64,000 nt of DNA from assembly GCA_001560915.1 (NCBI GenBank), contig CP014214.1:1550001-1614000 (forward strand). The letters run 5' to 3'. Below the pieces are notes generated by a model. That model made no database searches and had not been told where the DNA came from. It saw nothing but the letters and a program-made list of their open reading frames with translations. The position numbers were made by a program, and so were the translations under genes. Shown here one piece after another: positions 53,676 to 62,551 of the stretch. This DNA comes from a methanogenic archaeon ISO4-H5. Its GTDB lineage: Archaea > Thermoplasmatota > Thermoplasmata > Methanomassiliicoccales > Methanomethylophilaceae. The stretch's first letter is position 1, and each line of letters starts with the position of its first letter.

Positions 53676-53743
53676 AGTTTATAAATTTAGGCATCACTAA
53701 AAATAACTATTACGGCTGTTTAAAAGTTTTAGTTATGCCTAAA
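53676..53743 (-). promoter_or_regulatory. TATA box and two inverted DtxR-like operators
   Basis: TTTAGGCATCACTAAA at 53686-53701 and TTTAGTTATGCCTAAA at 53728-53743 are inverted copies differing at one base. Each is an imperfect palindrome TTTAG-N6-CTAAA, close to the TTAGG...CCTAA boxes of archaeal DtxR-type metal-dependent repressors. The first touches the TATA-like sequence (53676-53688), so binding would block transcription of the importer operon. Metal repression is inferred. Confidence 0.6.
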
Positions 53744-54063
53744 TTATAAATCCAATACCGAAACAATATTATTTTCAAAAACATCAATTGATTTCGGTGG
53801 AAAAAGGGGAAAAATATCGCCTTCGAAAGGTAGCTGCACTCTGATCATCGAGATGGAAAATATGCACTATACTTGCATCATCCATCAACAAAAATGTATT
53901 TTTTTGTAATTTTATTTAAATATGAAATCGTCCGAATTTTGGCAAATAAGGTATTTTTATGTTATGATTCCCGTAAGAACGGACCGTCCTCCAGGAACCA
54001 GAATAGGAGATTTGACCTCGCTCCAGGGGTCAAAACTTTATAGGCGCTGCCAGATATTTAGGT
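53744..54063. other. AT-rich intergenic region with CopZ promoter
   Basis: No gene is visible. AAACTTTATAG at 54034-54044 is a TATA-like box about 24 bases before the copZ ATG, again predicting a leaderless mRNA. The remainder is A/T-rich without a clear repeat. Confidence 0.45.
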
Positions 54064-54279
54064 ATGGCAAAACTTAAACTCAAGATTGAAGGAATGGCCT
54101 GTGAAAAGTGCGTCGCAAAGGTAGAGGAGGCTCTGAAGAACAAGGGCGTCTCCGACCTCCACGTCAAGATAGGCTCCGCCTCATGCACCTACGATGAGTC
54201 CTCGGTCTCCGAGGAACAGCTCGTCGAGGCCGTGGTGGACGCAGGGTTCCCCGCCAAGGTCAAGAAGGGCCTGTTCTGA
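54064..54279 (+). CDS. copZ: Heavy-metal-associated domain protein, CopZ-like copper chaperone
   Basis: A 71-residue HMA domain: [17 protein letters not shown] with the metal-binding CxxC, and the end [16 protein letters not shown]. It carries Cu(I) to the ATPase encoded one base downstream. Size and fold are typical. Confidence 0.9.
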   Translation: MAKLKLKIEGMACEKCVAKVEEALKNKGVSDLHVKIGSASCTYDESSVSEEQLVEAVVDAGFPAKVKKGLF

Positions 54280-54280
54280 T

Positions 54281-56530
54281 ATGAGCGAACAGAAGGAGAC
54301 GTTCCGCATCGGCGGCATGTCATGCGCCGCCTGTGCGGTGAAAATCGAGACGTTCACCAAGAAGCTCCCCGGCGTCACCGACAGCGTGGCCAATTTCGGC
54401 AACAACACTGCCACAATCACCTACGATGATGAGAGATCCTCCCGTGAGGAGGTCGTCAAGGCCATCGTCAAGGCCGGCTACACGGTCATCGAGGGAGATA
54501 CCACCGAAGCTGACCGCAGGGAAGCCAGGGAAAGGAAGATCAATCTCGCCATCGCGATGGTCTTCGCCATCCCCCTCACGATCTACGCGATGGTGGGCAT
54601 GCTCACCGACATAAACGTCCCCTTCGAACACGACAACAACCACATCACCTACGCCGTCATTCAGATGGTGTTGTGCATCCCGGTCCTGTGGTCGGGAAGG
54701 AGATTCTACATCCGCGGGATACCCGCACTCCTGCGCAGAAGTCCGAACATGGACACTCTCGTGGCCCTCGGAACAGGTATCGGATTCTGCTACAGTCTTT
54801 ACCTTCTGGGTATGATGATTTCGGTCAACGAACCCGAAGCCAACATGGACTACATGATGCATCTTGCCTTCGATTCCGCGGCCATGATTATCGCCTTCGT
54901 CTCCATCGGGAAGTACCTGGAGGCCATGGGCAAGGTCAAGACCAACGATGCGGTCAGCGAACTGCTGAAGAAGGAACCGCAGGAGGCCTCCGTCATCCGC
55001 GACGGGAAGGAAACCAGGATCCCTGTATCGGAGATAGCGATCGGCGATACGGTCCTGGTGAGGGCGGGCGAGAGCATCCCGGTAGACGGGGTCATCACGG
55101 AAGGCGACTCCGATATCGATGAGTCCATGCTCACCGGCGAGAGCATCCCCGTGATGAAGAAAACCGGAGACACGGTATACACTGCTACCGTCAACGGCTC
55201 CGGCAGCCTCCGCATCAGGACGCAACAGACCGGCAAGAACACCCTTCTGCATCAGATAATAACAATGATCGAAGGTGCACAGGGCACCAAAGCCCCCATC
55301 GCACGCATGGCAGACAAGGTCGCAGGAGTATTCGTCCCTGCGGTGCTCCTCATCGCTGCGGTGTGCTGTGCGGCATGGTTCCTTTCCGGCAGGAGTGTGT
55401 CGTTCTCCATCACGGTCATGGTGTCCGTGCTGGTGATCTCCTGTCCCTGCGCCCTCGGACTGGCGACTCCTCTGGCGATCATAGTGGGCACCGGCAATGC
55501 GGCGAGACAGGGCATCCTGTTCAAGAACGCCGCCACCCTGGAGGCCGCGGGGAACATAGACCTGGTGGTCCTCGACAAGACGGGAACTATCACCGAAGGC
55601 CATCCGGAAGTGACCGATATTGTTCCGCTGAATATGACCGAAAACGAACTGCTGGCACTTACGGCTTCGGCAGAGTTCGGATCGCAGCACCCCATCGCCA
55701 AGGCCATCGTCAGAAGCGCTGAGGAAAGGGGCATGGAAATCGCATCTGTATCCGGATTCGACACCGTGGTCGGAAAGGGAATTGTCTGCACCGTGAACGG
55801 CAGGAAGGTCGCAGTGGGCAATGCATCCCTTATGGAGGAAGTCGGCACGGACATCTCCGCCGCTGCTGAACACTACAATTCGCTCACCGCAGAGGCCAAG
55901 ACCTGCATGTTCGTCTCTGCGGACGGAACCATCGCAGGAATCGTGGCGGTAGCTGACCCGCTCAGACCCACCTCATCAGAGGCTGTTTCACTCATCAAAT
56001 CGATGGGTGCCATGCCGGTCATGGTGACCGGGGACAACAGACAGACCGCGGAGGCCGTGGCACACGCCGTCGGTATCAATGAAGTCAAGTCCGAAGTCCT
56101 TCCCCAGGACAAGCTGGCTATCGTGAAGAAATACCAGATTATGCAGAAGACCGTGGCCATGGCCGGAGACGGGATAAACGATGCCCCCGCACTGACCCAG
56201 GCCAACGTAGGCATGGCAGTGGGTTCCGGCACAGACATCGCCATAGGCGCGGCGGACGTGGTCCTCATGAACAGCGATCCGAGATCGGTGCCTGTCGCCA
56301 TGGACATCGGCAGGAAGACGGTCACCAACATCCGTCAGAATCTATTCCTTGCCTTCGTTTACAATGCGATATGTATACCCATCGCAGCAGGACTCCCGTA
56401 CCTTCTGGGTATGGGGGAATTCAGCCACATGCCCATGCTGGCGGCCGCGGCCATGTCCTGCTCCTCGGTATCGGTTACCCTCAACGCTCTGAGGATGCGC
56501 GGATACAGACCGGCGTTCGCGAATCAGTGA
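54281..56530 (+). CDS. copA: Cu(I)-exporting P1B-type ATPase
   Basis: A 749-residue pump. It has one N-terminal HMA domain ([13 protein letters not shown]), eight expected membrane helices, the metal-site helix [14 protein letters not shown], phosphorylation motif [13 protein letters not shown] motif SQHPIAKAI and hinge [19 protein letters not shown]. The CPC in helix 6 indicates Cu(I)/Ag(I). The ATG at 54281 follows the copZ stop by one base. The 3' end overlaps the convergent diphthamide gene by 7 bases. Confidence 0.95.
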   Translation: MSEQKETFRIGGMSCAACAVKIETFTKKLPGVTDSVANFGNNTATITYDDERSSREEVVKAIVKAGYTVIEGDTTEADRREARERKINLAIAMVFAIPLTIYAMVGMLTDINVPFEHDNNHITYAVIQMVLCIPVLWSGRRFYIRGIPALLRRSPNMDTLVALGTGIGFCYSLYLLGMMISVNEPEANMDYMMHLAFDSAAMIIAFVSIGKYLEAMGKVKTNDAVSELLKKEPQEASVIRDGKETRIPVSEIAIGDTVLVRAGESIPVDGVITEGDSDIDESMLTGESIPVMKKTGDTVYTATVNGSGSLRIRTQQTGKNTLLHQIITMIEGAQGTKAPIARMADKVAGVFVPAVLLIAAVCCAAWFLSGRSVSFSITVMVSVLVISCPCALGLATPLAIIVGTGNAARQGILFKNAATLEAAGNIDLVVLDKTGTITEGHPEVTDIVPLNMTENELLALTASAEFGSQHPIAKAIVRSAEERGMEIASVSGFDTVVGKGIVCTVNGRKVAVGNASLMEEVGTDISAAAEHYNSLTAEAKTCMFVSADGTIAGIVAVADPLRPTSSEAVSLIKSMGAMPVMVTGDNRQTAEAVAHAVGINEVKSEVLPQDKLAIVKKYQIMQKTVAMAGDGINDAPALTQANVGMAVGSGTDIAIGAADVVLMNSDPRSVPVAMDIGRKTVTNIRQNLFLAFVYNAICIPIAAGLPYLLGMGEFSHMPMLAAAAMSCSSVSVTLNALRMRGYRPAFANQ

Positions 56531-57192
56531 ACGGGACGCAGCGATTTCACGCGGAGCGTTCCGTCGTTACGCTTCCATTCCTTCTCAGCCTCGGCGATCT
56601 CGAAACCATGGGAAAAACCGGGAATATACAGAGTCATCGACTCGTATTCCCCTCCCTCGCCCATGATGCTGATGCCGTACTTCGACCTGAGTGCCTTCAG
56701 ATCCTTCAGGGTGTCATGGTTGATTGGGCGCCCCAGCCATGATTCGTCGAATCCCTCGGCATAGCATCCCACGATCACGGCTCTGATGCCTGAGTCGATG
56801 ATCTGCTCCATGAGCATGTCCTGATCCTTCCTCCACATAGGTGATATGACCTTAAGACCCAGATCTCCGCAGACGAGGTTCATCCTATCCCACTGGTAAT
56901 CGGACCATACGGCTCCGGTGACGACTCCGTCGATGTCCAATCCCTCGAGGGCCCTGCGGAGTCCCTCCATATCGCTGTCCTCTTCGCCGGTGCTGCTGCC
57001 GAGGATTACTTCCTTGCCCATGGCCTCCGCCAGAGTCGGGACGACGTTGAGGTTGGGGGTGTGGAAGATCCATGAAGCCCGGTCCTGGGGGACGATGTTC
57101 ACCAGATACGGCACCTCGTGGCCGCTCTGCTCCGCGACATACAGTGAAAACGACGAATCCTTGCCGCCGGAGTACAGTGAGGCCAAACGCAT
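56524..57192 (-). CDS. dph6: Diphthine--ammonia ligase
   Basis: A 222-residue ATP-pyrophosphatase. [14 protein letters not shown] is the PP-loop; [44 protein letters not shown] and [11 protein letters not shown] are typical of Dph6. It completes diphthamide on elongation factor aEF2. It is a single gene divergent from rpiA. Confidence 0.92.
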   Translation of the reverse strand: MRLASLYSGGKDSSFSLYVAEQSGHEVPYLVNIVPQDRASWIFHTPNLNVVPTLAEAMGKEVILGSSTGEEDSDMEGLRRALEGLDIDGVVTGAVWSDYQWDRMNLVCGDLGLKVISPMWRKDQDMLMEQIIDSGIRAVIVGCYAEGFDESWLGRPINHDTLKDLKALRSKYGISIMGEGGEYESMTLYIPGFSHGFEIAEAEKEWKRNDGTLRVKSLRPVH

Positions 57193-57253
57193 GTTACCTT
57201 ATCTGGCGCTACATTAAAGTAAATTTTCGTTAATGGGGGTTTGGTGAGACTTG

Positions 57254-57946
57254 ATGGCAGAGGTAGACCAGAACGAGATGAAGAGGATTGCAGCGGAGAA
57301 AGCGGTCGAGACTTTTGTGAAGGACGGCATGACCGTCGGACTCGGAACCGGCTCCACAGCATATTACGTCATCCTCAAGGTCGCCGAGCTCGTCAAGAAA
57401 GGTTACAAGCTGAAATGCGTCGCCACCTCGGTCGCATCCGAGAATCTGGCACTAGAGAACGGCATCCCCATCGTAGACCTCAACGACGTCGACCATGTAG
57501 ATGTCACCATCGACGGTGCGGACGAGGTCGATCCCAAGATGAACCTCATCAAGGGTCTCGGAGGAGCACTCCTCAGGGAGAAGATCGTGGCCGCCGCCTC
57601 TGTGGAGGAGATAATCGTCGTGGACGAGAGCAAGCTGGTCGAGAAGATCGGTACCAGGTGCTCCCTGCCCGTGGAGGTCCTCCCCTTCGGACACCTCAAA
57701 ACCGCCTACGGACTGAAGAGGCAGGGCTGCGAGCCCGTCCTGAGGATGAAGGGCAGCGAACCGTTCGTCACCGACGGGGGCAACCTGATCTACGACTGCC
57801 GCTTCGAAGGCGGTATCGATTACCTCTCATTCAAGGAGTCCGCCCTGGACGCCATCCCCGGTGTCGTGGAATGCGGTCTCTTCATCAACATGGTGAGGGC
57901 CGTCGTCATCGCCCACAAGGACGGGTCCGTAGAGATTCGCGAGTGA
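57254..57946 (+). CDS. rpiA: Ribose-5-phosphate isomerase A
   Basis: A 230-residue enzyme interconverting ribose-5-P and ribulose-5-P. Motifs are MTVGLGTGSTAYY, VDVTIDGADEVDPKMNLIKGLGGALLREKI and VDESKLVEKIG. GGTGAG precedes the ATG. It is followed by hairpins and the ribosomal operon. Confidence 0.96.
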   Translation: MAEVDQNEMKRIAAEKAVETFVKDGMTVGLGTGSTAYYVILKVAELVKKGYKLKCVATSVASENLALENGIPIVDLNDVDHVDVTIDGADEVDPKMNLIKGLGGALLREKIVAAASVEEIIVVDESKLVEKIGTRCSLPVEVLPFGHLKTAYGLKRQGCEPVLRMKGSEPFVTDGGNLIYDCRFEGGIDYLSFKESALDAIPGVVECGLFINMVRAVVIAHKDGSVEIRE

Positions 57947-57952
57947 AACCGC

Positions 57953-58003
57953 TGGACAGTACCGTCCAGATGCCTTTCTATTCCTTTATTATAGGAATAA
58001 AGG
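57953..58003 (+). terminator. Two hairpins after rpiA
   Basis: CTGGAC...GTCCAG (57953-57970) and CCTTTATT...AATAAAGG (57983-58003) are successive stems downstream of rpiA. ACTTTAAATAG at 58011-58021 then serves as TATA box for the L44e operon. Confidence 0.5.
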
Positions 58004-58070
58004 TAGGCGAACTTTAAATAGAACCTGCGTATAAGCGCACTCTGCATTAGCGTTTCATTAGGTGATTACA

Positions 58071-58349
58071 ATGAAAATGCCGAGAACTATCAAAACATAC
58101 TGCCCCTTCTGTGCGGCACACACCAGCCACGCAGTCGAGAGGGTAAAGAAGAAGAAAGCAAGCGAGCTCAAATGGGGTCAGAGGAGATTCAGGGAAGTCA
58201 CCTCCGGATACGGAGGTTTCCCCAGGCCTAAGCCCGAGGGACGTGAGAAGCCCACCAAGAGGGTCAACATCAGGTTCAGGTGCGAACAGTGCAAGAAGGC
58301 ACACCTCACCACCTGCATCAGGGCCAAGAAATTCGAGCTCACGGAGTGA
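58071..58349 (+). CDS. rpl44e: Ribosomal protein L44e
   Basis: A 92-residue large-subunit zinc protein with [13 protein letters not shown] and the second pair in [17 protein letters not shown] at 58061-58066 decides the start at 58071. It heads a conserved archaeal operon with S27e, aIF2-alpha, Nop10 and PAC2. Confidence 0.96.
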   Translation: MKMPRTIKTYCPFCAAHTSHAVERVKKKKASELKWGQRRFREVTSGYGGFPRPKPEGREKPTKRVNIRFRCEQCKKAHLTTCIRAKKFELTE

Positions 58350-58354
58350 TTCCA

Positions 58355-58522
58355 ATGGTTAACAACTTTGTCAAAGTCAAATGCCCCGACTGCGGAAACG
58401 AGCAGATCGTCTTCAAGAGGGCAGCAACCAAAGTACTTTGCCACGTTTGCGGATCCGTCCTCGTTACTCCCAAGGGAGGAAACGGAGAGATCAGCGGCGA
58501 AGTGCTTGAGGTGGTTGGCTGA
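58355..58522 (+). CDS. rps27e: Ribosomal protein S27e
   Basis: A 55-residue zinc-finger protein: [26 protein letters not shown]. It starts 5 bases after the L44e stop and its own stop overlaps the aIF2-alpha ATG. Length is normal for archaeal S27e. Confidence 0.96.
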   Translation: MVNNFVKVKCPDCGNEQIVFKRAATKVLCHVCGSVLVTPKGGNGEISGEVLEVVG

Positions 58523-59304
58523 TGTCCAGGGCCAGGGGCTTCCCCGAGAATGGAGAACTTGTCGTCTGCACCGTCACCTCGGTGAAGAACTTTGGTGCGT
58601 TCGTCACTCTCGACGAATACGACAACAAGGAAGGATTCATTCACGTTAGGGATGTTGCCACTGGCTGGGTTAAATACATCAGAGACTACATCAGAGAAGG
58701 ACAGAAAATCGTCTGTAAGGTTCTCGGCGTCGACTCTCAGAAAGGTCACATCGACCTTTCTCTGAAGTCCGTCAACGATCACCAGAAAAGAGAGAGAATC
58801 CAGCAGTGGAAGAACGAGAACAAGGCAGAAAAGCTCCTTGAGATCGTCGCCCAGAGGCTTTCTACCAGCGTCGATGACGCCTACGACCTCTTCGGCAACA
58901 CCCTGCTGGAGGACTACGGGACCCTCTACGATGCCTTCGAAAGCGTCGTAGCGGACCCCGAATCGTTCAAGGAAGACTACGAGGGCGACTGGATTGTCAC
59001 CTTCATCGAAGTCGCCCAGGAGAACATAACCCTCCCTGCAGTGCAGATCGAGGGTACCCTCGAGATGACCTCCTCCGCCCCCAACGGCGTCGAGCTCATC
59101 AGGAAGGCACTCCTTGCCGGAATCGAGGCCGCCGACGGTGCAGATGCAAAGATCACCAGCGTCGGTTCCCCCAGATACAGGATCGTAGTCAACGCTGCGG
59201 AGTACAAGACCGCCGAGGACATCCTCAAAAGGGTGTCCGCCACCGCCATCAAGAGTCTCGAAGACGACGGCGGGGTCGCGGTCCTGAAGCGCGAGAGCAA
59301 GTGA
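58522..59304 (+). CDS. eif2a: Translation initiation factor aIF2 alpha
   Basis: A 260-residue subunit of aIF2, which brings initiator tRNA to the ribosome. The N-terminal S1 domain contains VTSVKNFGAFVTLDEY and KEGFIHVRDVATGWVKYIRD; a helical middle and a C-terminal alpha/beta domain follow. Neighbours on both sides are the usual archaeal ones. Confidence 0.96.
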   Translation: MSRARGFPENGELVVCTVTSVKNFGAFVTLDEYDNKEGFIHVRDVATGWVKYIRDYIREGQKIVCKVLGVDSQKGHIDLSLKSVNDHQKRERIQQWKNENKAEKLLEIVAQRLSTSVDDAYDLFGNTLLEDYGTLYDAFESVVADPESFKEDYEGDWIVTFIEVAQENITLPAVQIEGTLEMTSSAPNGVELIRKALLAGIEAADGADAKITSVGSPRYRIVVNAAEYKTAEDILKRVSATAIKSLEDDGGVAVLKRESK

Positions 59305-59305
59305 G

Positions 59306-59494
59306 ATGAACTCTCAGCTGCGCAAATGTCCCAGATGCGGACGTTACACACTTTTTGATACCTGCGCGCAGTGCTCCGAGAAAACCGTTTCGCCGATACC
59401 CCCGAGGTATTCCCCCGAGGATCTGTACGGCAAATACCGCCGTATCGCCATCAAACAGGAGTATGGAGAGAATGGAAAGTATCGTAAAGTATGA
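59306..59494 (+). CDS. nop10: H/ACA ribonucleoprotein subunit Nop10
   Basis: A 62-residue protein with the zinc ribbon RKCPRCGRYTLFDTCAQC and the basic YSPEDLYGKYRR segment. It is part of the RNA-guided pseudouridylation complex. It overlaps the next gene by about 30 bases in another frame. Confidence 0.94.
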   Translation: MNSQLRKCPRCGRYTLFDTCAQCSEKTVSPIPPRYSPEDLYGKYRRIAIKQEYGENGKYRKV

Positions 59495-60218
59495 TTACAA
59501 ACCCGTTCTGAAGGACCCCATCCTCATCGAGGCCCTGCCCGGGATCGGCAACGTCGGAAAAGTGGCCGGAGACCATCTGGCACAGTTACTGAAAGCGGAG
59601 AGATTCGCTGTCATTTATTCCATGAACTTCCCCGCCCAGGTGATCCCCGGCGAGGACAATGTCGTTAAGATGGCGTGCAACGAACTGTGGCATGCCAAGA
59701 CCCCTTCCGGTCAGGATCTGGTTTTCCTGAAAGGAGATTATCAGGGTTCCACACCCGAAGGACAGTTCATCCTGGCCCAGGACATGCTGGAGATTATGAT
59801 GTCCTACGGAGTATCCCGCATCATCACTCTGGGCGGATTCGGCACCGGCCAGATTGTGAAGGAACGCCATGTGTACGGCGCGGTTTCCAGGATAGAACTC
59901 AAGGATGAACTCACGGACTGCGGAGTCACCTTCCTGCCCGGAGAACCCCGCGCAGGCATAGTCGGTGCCGCGGGACTGCTCATCGGACTCGGACAGATGA
60001 ACGGCATCGACTCCTTCTGCCTCATGGGGGAGACGTCCGGATTCTTCATCGACCACGGAAGTGCGATAGAGATACTGAAGGTCCTGGGGAAGATGTTCGG
60101 TATCGAAGACCTCGACCTGAAGGACCTGGAAGCAGAGTCCCAGAAGCTCGCGGAACTTACCGACAAAGCAGCCGAGCAGATGGTCGAGAAGACCACCGAT
60201 TTGGGCTATATCGGATGA
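59463..60218 (+). CDS. PAC2-family protein (proteasome assembly chaperone-like)
   Basis: About 251 residues of the archaeal PAC2/DUF75 family: IEALPGIGNVGKVAGDHL, NELWHAKTPSGQDLVFLKGD, LGGFGTGQIV and GAAGLLIGLGQMNGIDSFCLMGET. Relatives are proposed proteasome assembly chaperones or ATP-grasp-associated proteins. The start may be 59463 or 59472. The position after nop10 is conserved in archaea. Confidence 0.88.
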   Translation: MERMESIVKYDYKPVLKDPILIEALPGIGNVGKVAGDHLAQLLKAERFAVIYSMNFPAQVIPGEDNVVKMACNELWHAKTPSGQDLVFLKGDYQGSTPEGQFILAQDMLEIMMSYGVSRIITLGGFGTGQIVKERHVYGAVSRIELKDELTDCGVTFLPGEPRAGIVGAAGLLIGLGQMNGIDSFCLMGETSGFFIDHGSAIEILKVLGKMFGIEDLDLKDLEAESQKLAELTDKAAEQMVEKTTDLGYIG

Positions 60219-60272
60219 GGAAAACCGCCTCGCCCATAGCTATTTATATCGTTGACCTATCCTCCAAATAAT

Positions 60273-60384
60273 CCCCACTTAGCTCAGACTGGCTAGAGCG
60301 GCTGACTGTAGAGTGTTCTCGGAGAGATCCGATACAGCCGCTGAAATCAGCAGGTCCCCTGTTCAAATCAGGGAGTGGGGACCA
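60273..60384 (+). tRNA. tRNA-Tyr(GUA) with intron
   Basis: The acceptor CCCCACT pairs with AGTGGGG, with discriminator A and encoded CCA. The anticodon stem GCTGA/TCAGC encloses the loop CTGTAGA with anticodon GTA. A 34-base intron (about 60312-60345) sits at the canonical position 37/38 and can form the bulge-helix-bulge needed by the archaeal splicing endonuclease. The T arm is CCCTGTTCAAATCAGGG. TATTTATATC near 60241 is the TATA box. A mobile element follows directly. Confidence 0.94.
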
Positions 60385-60551
60385 TTATTATCCAGCATCT
60401 CCGGAAAAATCAAAGTAAGGTTCCGTGTCGAAAATTTGCACGGTACCACCTGCGAACCCCCTCCGAGATGCATACCTCCGCTTCCTTTGGAAGCCCCCGG
60501 ATTCGGGGTTACCATAAAAATTGTTGATTCAGTCTTCGGAGGCAATTTACC

Positions 60552-62165
60552 ATGATTCCCTCCGATGCGTTCATGGACCTGATAGCCATCGGATACCGTG
60601 TCGAGTACGGGTACCTCTTCTTCGACAGATACCGCTACGGAAGGATATCCGAGGATGCACTGCTCACCGAAGGTGATCCTTCCATTCCCATCCCGTGGAC
60701 GGAGATAGCCGGGTTCGAGGATACCGACCAGGGTTCCTTCGGACACAACCTCAGTATCATCAGACCCGACGGTACCAGAATGGAACTGAAACGTTCCGAA
60801 CTGCCTGCCGCCGAGAAATACTCGGGACTGAGACCGAATCCGAACGGACATGGATTCCTGATGCCATACAGCATATCTGACCTGATGAATGCCTGGAGGT
60901 ACGTCTTCCCTGACTTCAGGGAGAAATGCTGGAAGGAGATCACGACAAACTACATCATGATGGATCTATCCCTCATCGGAGAAAAGGGACTAAAGAGCCT
61001 CGACGATCCTATGATCACACGCATCGCAGCGTTCGTTCAGGACAAACTGACGAAACTGGGATGTACCGGAAGGCATCCGGGGAAGGACATCATCAGGGAT
61101 GTCTTCATAGCTGAAGCGGAGCTCAACTCCAGGAACGCTTTCCTGGACATGATGCGCACCCATTTCTGGGACAAGCAACCCCGTTTGGACAGATTATTCA
61201 TCGATGTCTTCGGCGCAAGGATGCGCGGACTGTCCCCGGAGGATTCCGAGACCGTGCTGAAGGATGTGTGCAAATGCTGGTTCCTCGGAGCCGTAGCACG
61301 TCAGCACAAGGCAATTCAACTCGACATCATCCCCATCATGATCGGAGCCACGGGAACGAGGAAGTCCTCCGCAGTCAGATGGATGGCCACTTGCGATGAA
61401 TTCTACAGGGATCCGCTCGATATCAGCGAGAAGAGATTTGTCGAAGATACGAAGGGCGGACTCATAATCGAACTGGCGGAGATGAAGGCCACCAAGGGCA
61501 TGGACAATGATTACCTGAAGGGATTCATCTCCAGAGCATCCGACCACATCAGGCTGCCGTACGACAGGTGTGCCAGCGAGAACATCAGAAGATTCGTGAT
61601 CATCGGTACGACAAATGAAGCGGAGTTCCTATCGGATCCGACCGGAAACAGGAGATACTTCCCATTCGAAGTGAGTCCGGAAAGAGCGGTCGTAGGATTC
61701 GGCGAGAATGGGTTCAGGTCCTCCGAAGCGAAGGAATACATCCTCCAAGTATGGGCGGAAGCCTATCACAGATACATGTCCAAGGAAGGCTGGGAACTCG
61801 ATCCGAGAACGGTACAGCTGGCCAAGGAGGCTCAGGAGGCCTCTACCATCAACAATCCGAACGTCGATATGCTGTCCGAACTGCTGGATGAACTTTATCC
61901 TCTTCCAGGCGAAAGGGTCTGCAGAAAAGATCTGGAACATATTCTGATAACGAACTCGATGGCATACGGGGAAGAGGCTGCCGAAGCTGCAGACATTTGG
62001 ATGAGGACACCGCATCCCGAATGGAGCGGGATCGATGTCAATAGGATCAACGCCGATGGACGCAGGGAATGGCTGAAGAAAAGCACAACCGTCCAAAGAT
62101 GCAGGGAGAGACTGCATCCACCAGGATACAAGGCACCGGCCCTGACCCACAGGTTGGGCGAGTGA
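60552..62165 (+). CDS. VapE-like (virulence-associated E) P-loop protein
   Basis: A 537-residue protein. The C-terminal half fits the VapE/VirE family: IPIMIGATGTRKSSAVRWMA (P-loop variant), LIIELAEMKATKGMDND, KGFISRASDHIRLPYDR and RRFVIIGTTNEAEFLSDPTGNRRYFPFEV. These are phage or plasmid helicase-like replication proteins. The N-terminal 150 residues lack a recognisable primase motif. GGAGGC precedes the ATG. The P-loop reads GATGTRKSS, with Arg where Gly is more usual. Confidence 0.8.
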   Translation: MIPSDAFMDLIAIGYRVEYGYLFFDRYRYGRISEDALLTEGDPSIPIPWTEIAGFEDTDQGSFGHNLSIIRPDGTRMELKRSELPAAEKYSGLRPNPNGHGFLMPYSISDLMNAWRYVFPDFREKCWKEITTNYIMMDLSLIGEKGLKSLDDPMITRIAAFVQDKLTKLGCTGRHPGKDIIRDVFIAEAELNSRNAFLDMMRTHFWDKQPRLDRLFIDVFGARMRGLSPEDSETVLKDVCKCWFLGAVARQHKAIQLDIIPIMIGATGTRKSSAVRWMATCDEFYRDPLDISEKRFVEDTKGGLIIELAEMKATKGMDNDYLKGFISRASDHIRLPYDRCASENIRRFVIIGTTNEAEFLSDPTGNRRYFPFEVSPERAVVGFGENGFRSSEAKEYILQVWAEAYHRYMSKEGWELDPRTVQLAKEAQEASTINNPNVDMLSELLDELYPLPGERVCRKDLEHILITNSMAYGEEAAEAADIWMRTPHPEWSGIDVNRINADGRREWLKKSTTVQRCRERLHPPGYKAPALTHRLGE

Positions 62166-62166
62166 T

Positions 62167-62261
62167 GTTACACTGTTACAGTGTTACACCGAATTCATAC
62201 GCACGCGCATGTATGCATGCTCAAATCATATAATCACTGTAACAAGTGTAACAGTGTAACA
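62167..62261. repeat. Inverted GTGTAAC iteron array
   Basis: 62167-62188 and 62239-62261 are near-perfect inverted repeats made of the word GTTACAC/GTGTAAC. The left arm reads GTTACACTGTTACAGTG...; the right arm ends TGTAACAGTGTAAC. The roughly 50-base centre has alternating purine-pyrimidine stretches (GCACGCGCATGTATGCATGC). It follows the VapE-like stop and precedes a convergent gene, so it may be the element's replication origin or a regulator binding site. Confidence 0.7.
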
Positions 62262-62551
62262 AGTAAGAGAATGACTAAAAAATTCCGAAACCCACTCGAA
62301 AAACCACTTCACCAGGACAGAGTATACACAAAAACGGAACCTCATCCGATGAATGAGTCGTCCGGGAGTGCAATTGATGTATACTCCGCCTCTGTGTACC
62401 TCTTTTCGATTACCGATTCCGACGTGAAGATGGTAACCTCACATGCCGTTTCTGAGCGATGCTGTCACCGACAGACTCGAAAAACTGCTCGTATTTCGGG
62501 GAGACAAGATAGATATATACGCGCGCGAGGGGTGTTTCGGTGGTGGAGGAT
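62262..62551. other. Non-coding stretch inside the mobile element
   Basis: No credible gene. The sequence is A-rich near the iterons and contains TATAGATATATACGCGCGCG-like alternating bases near 62505-62528, close to the end of the convergent ATPase gene. Confidence 0.3.
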
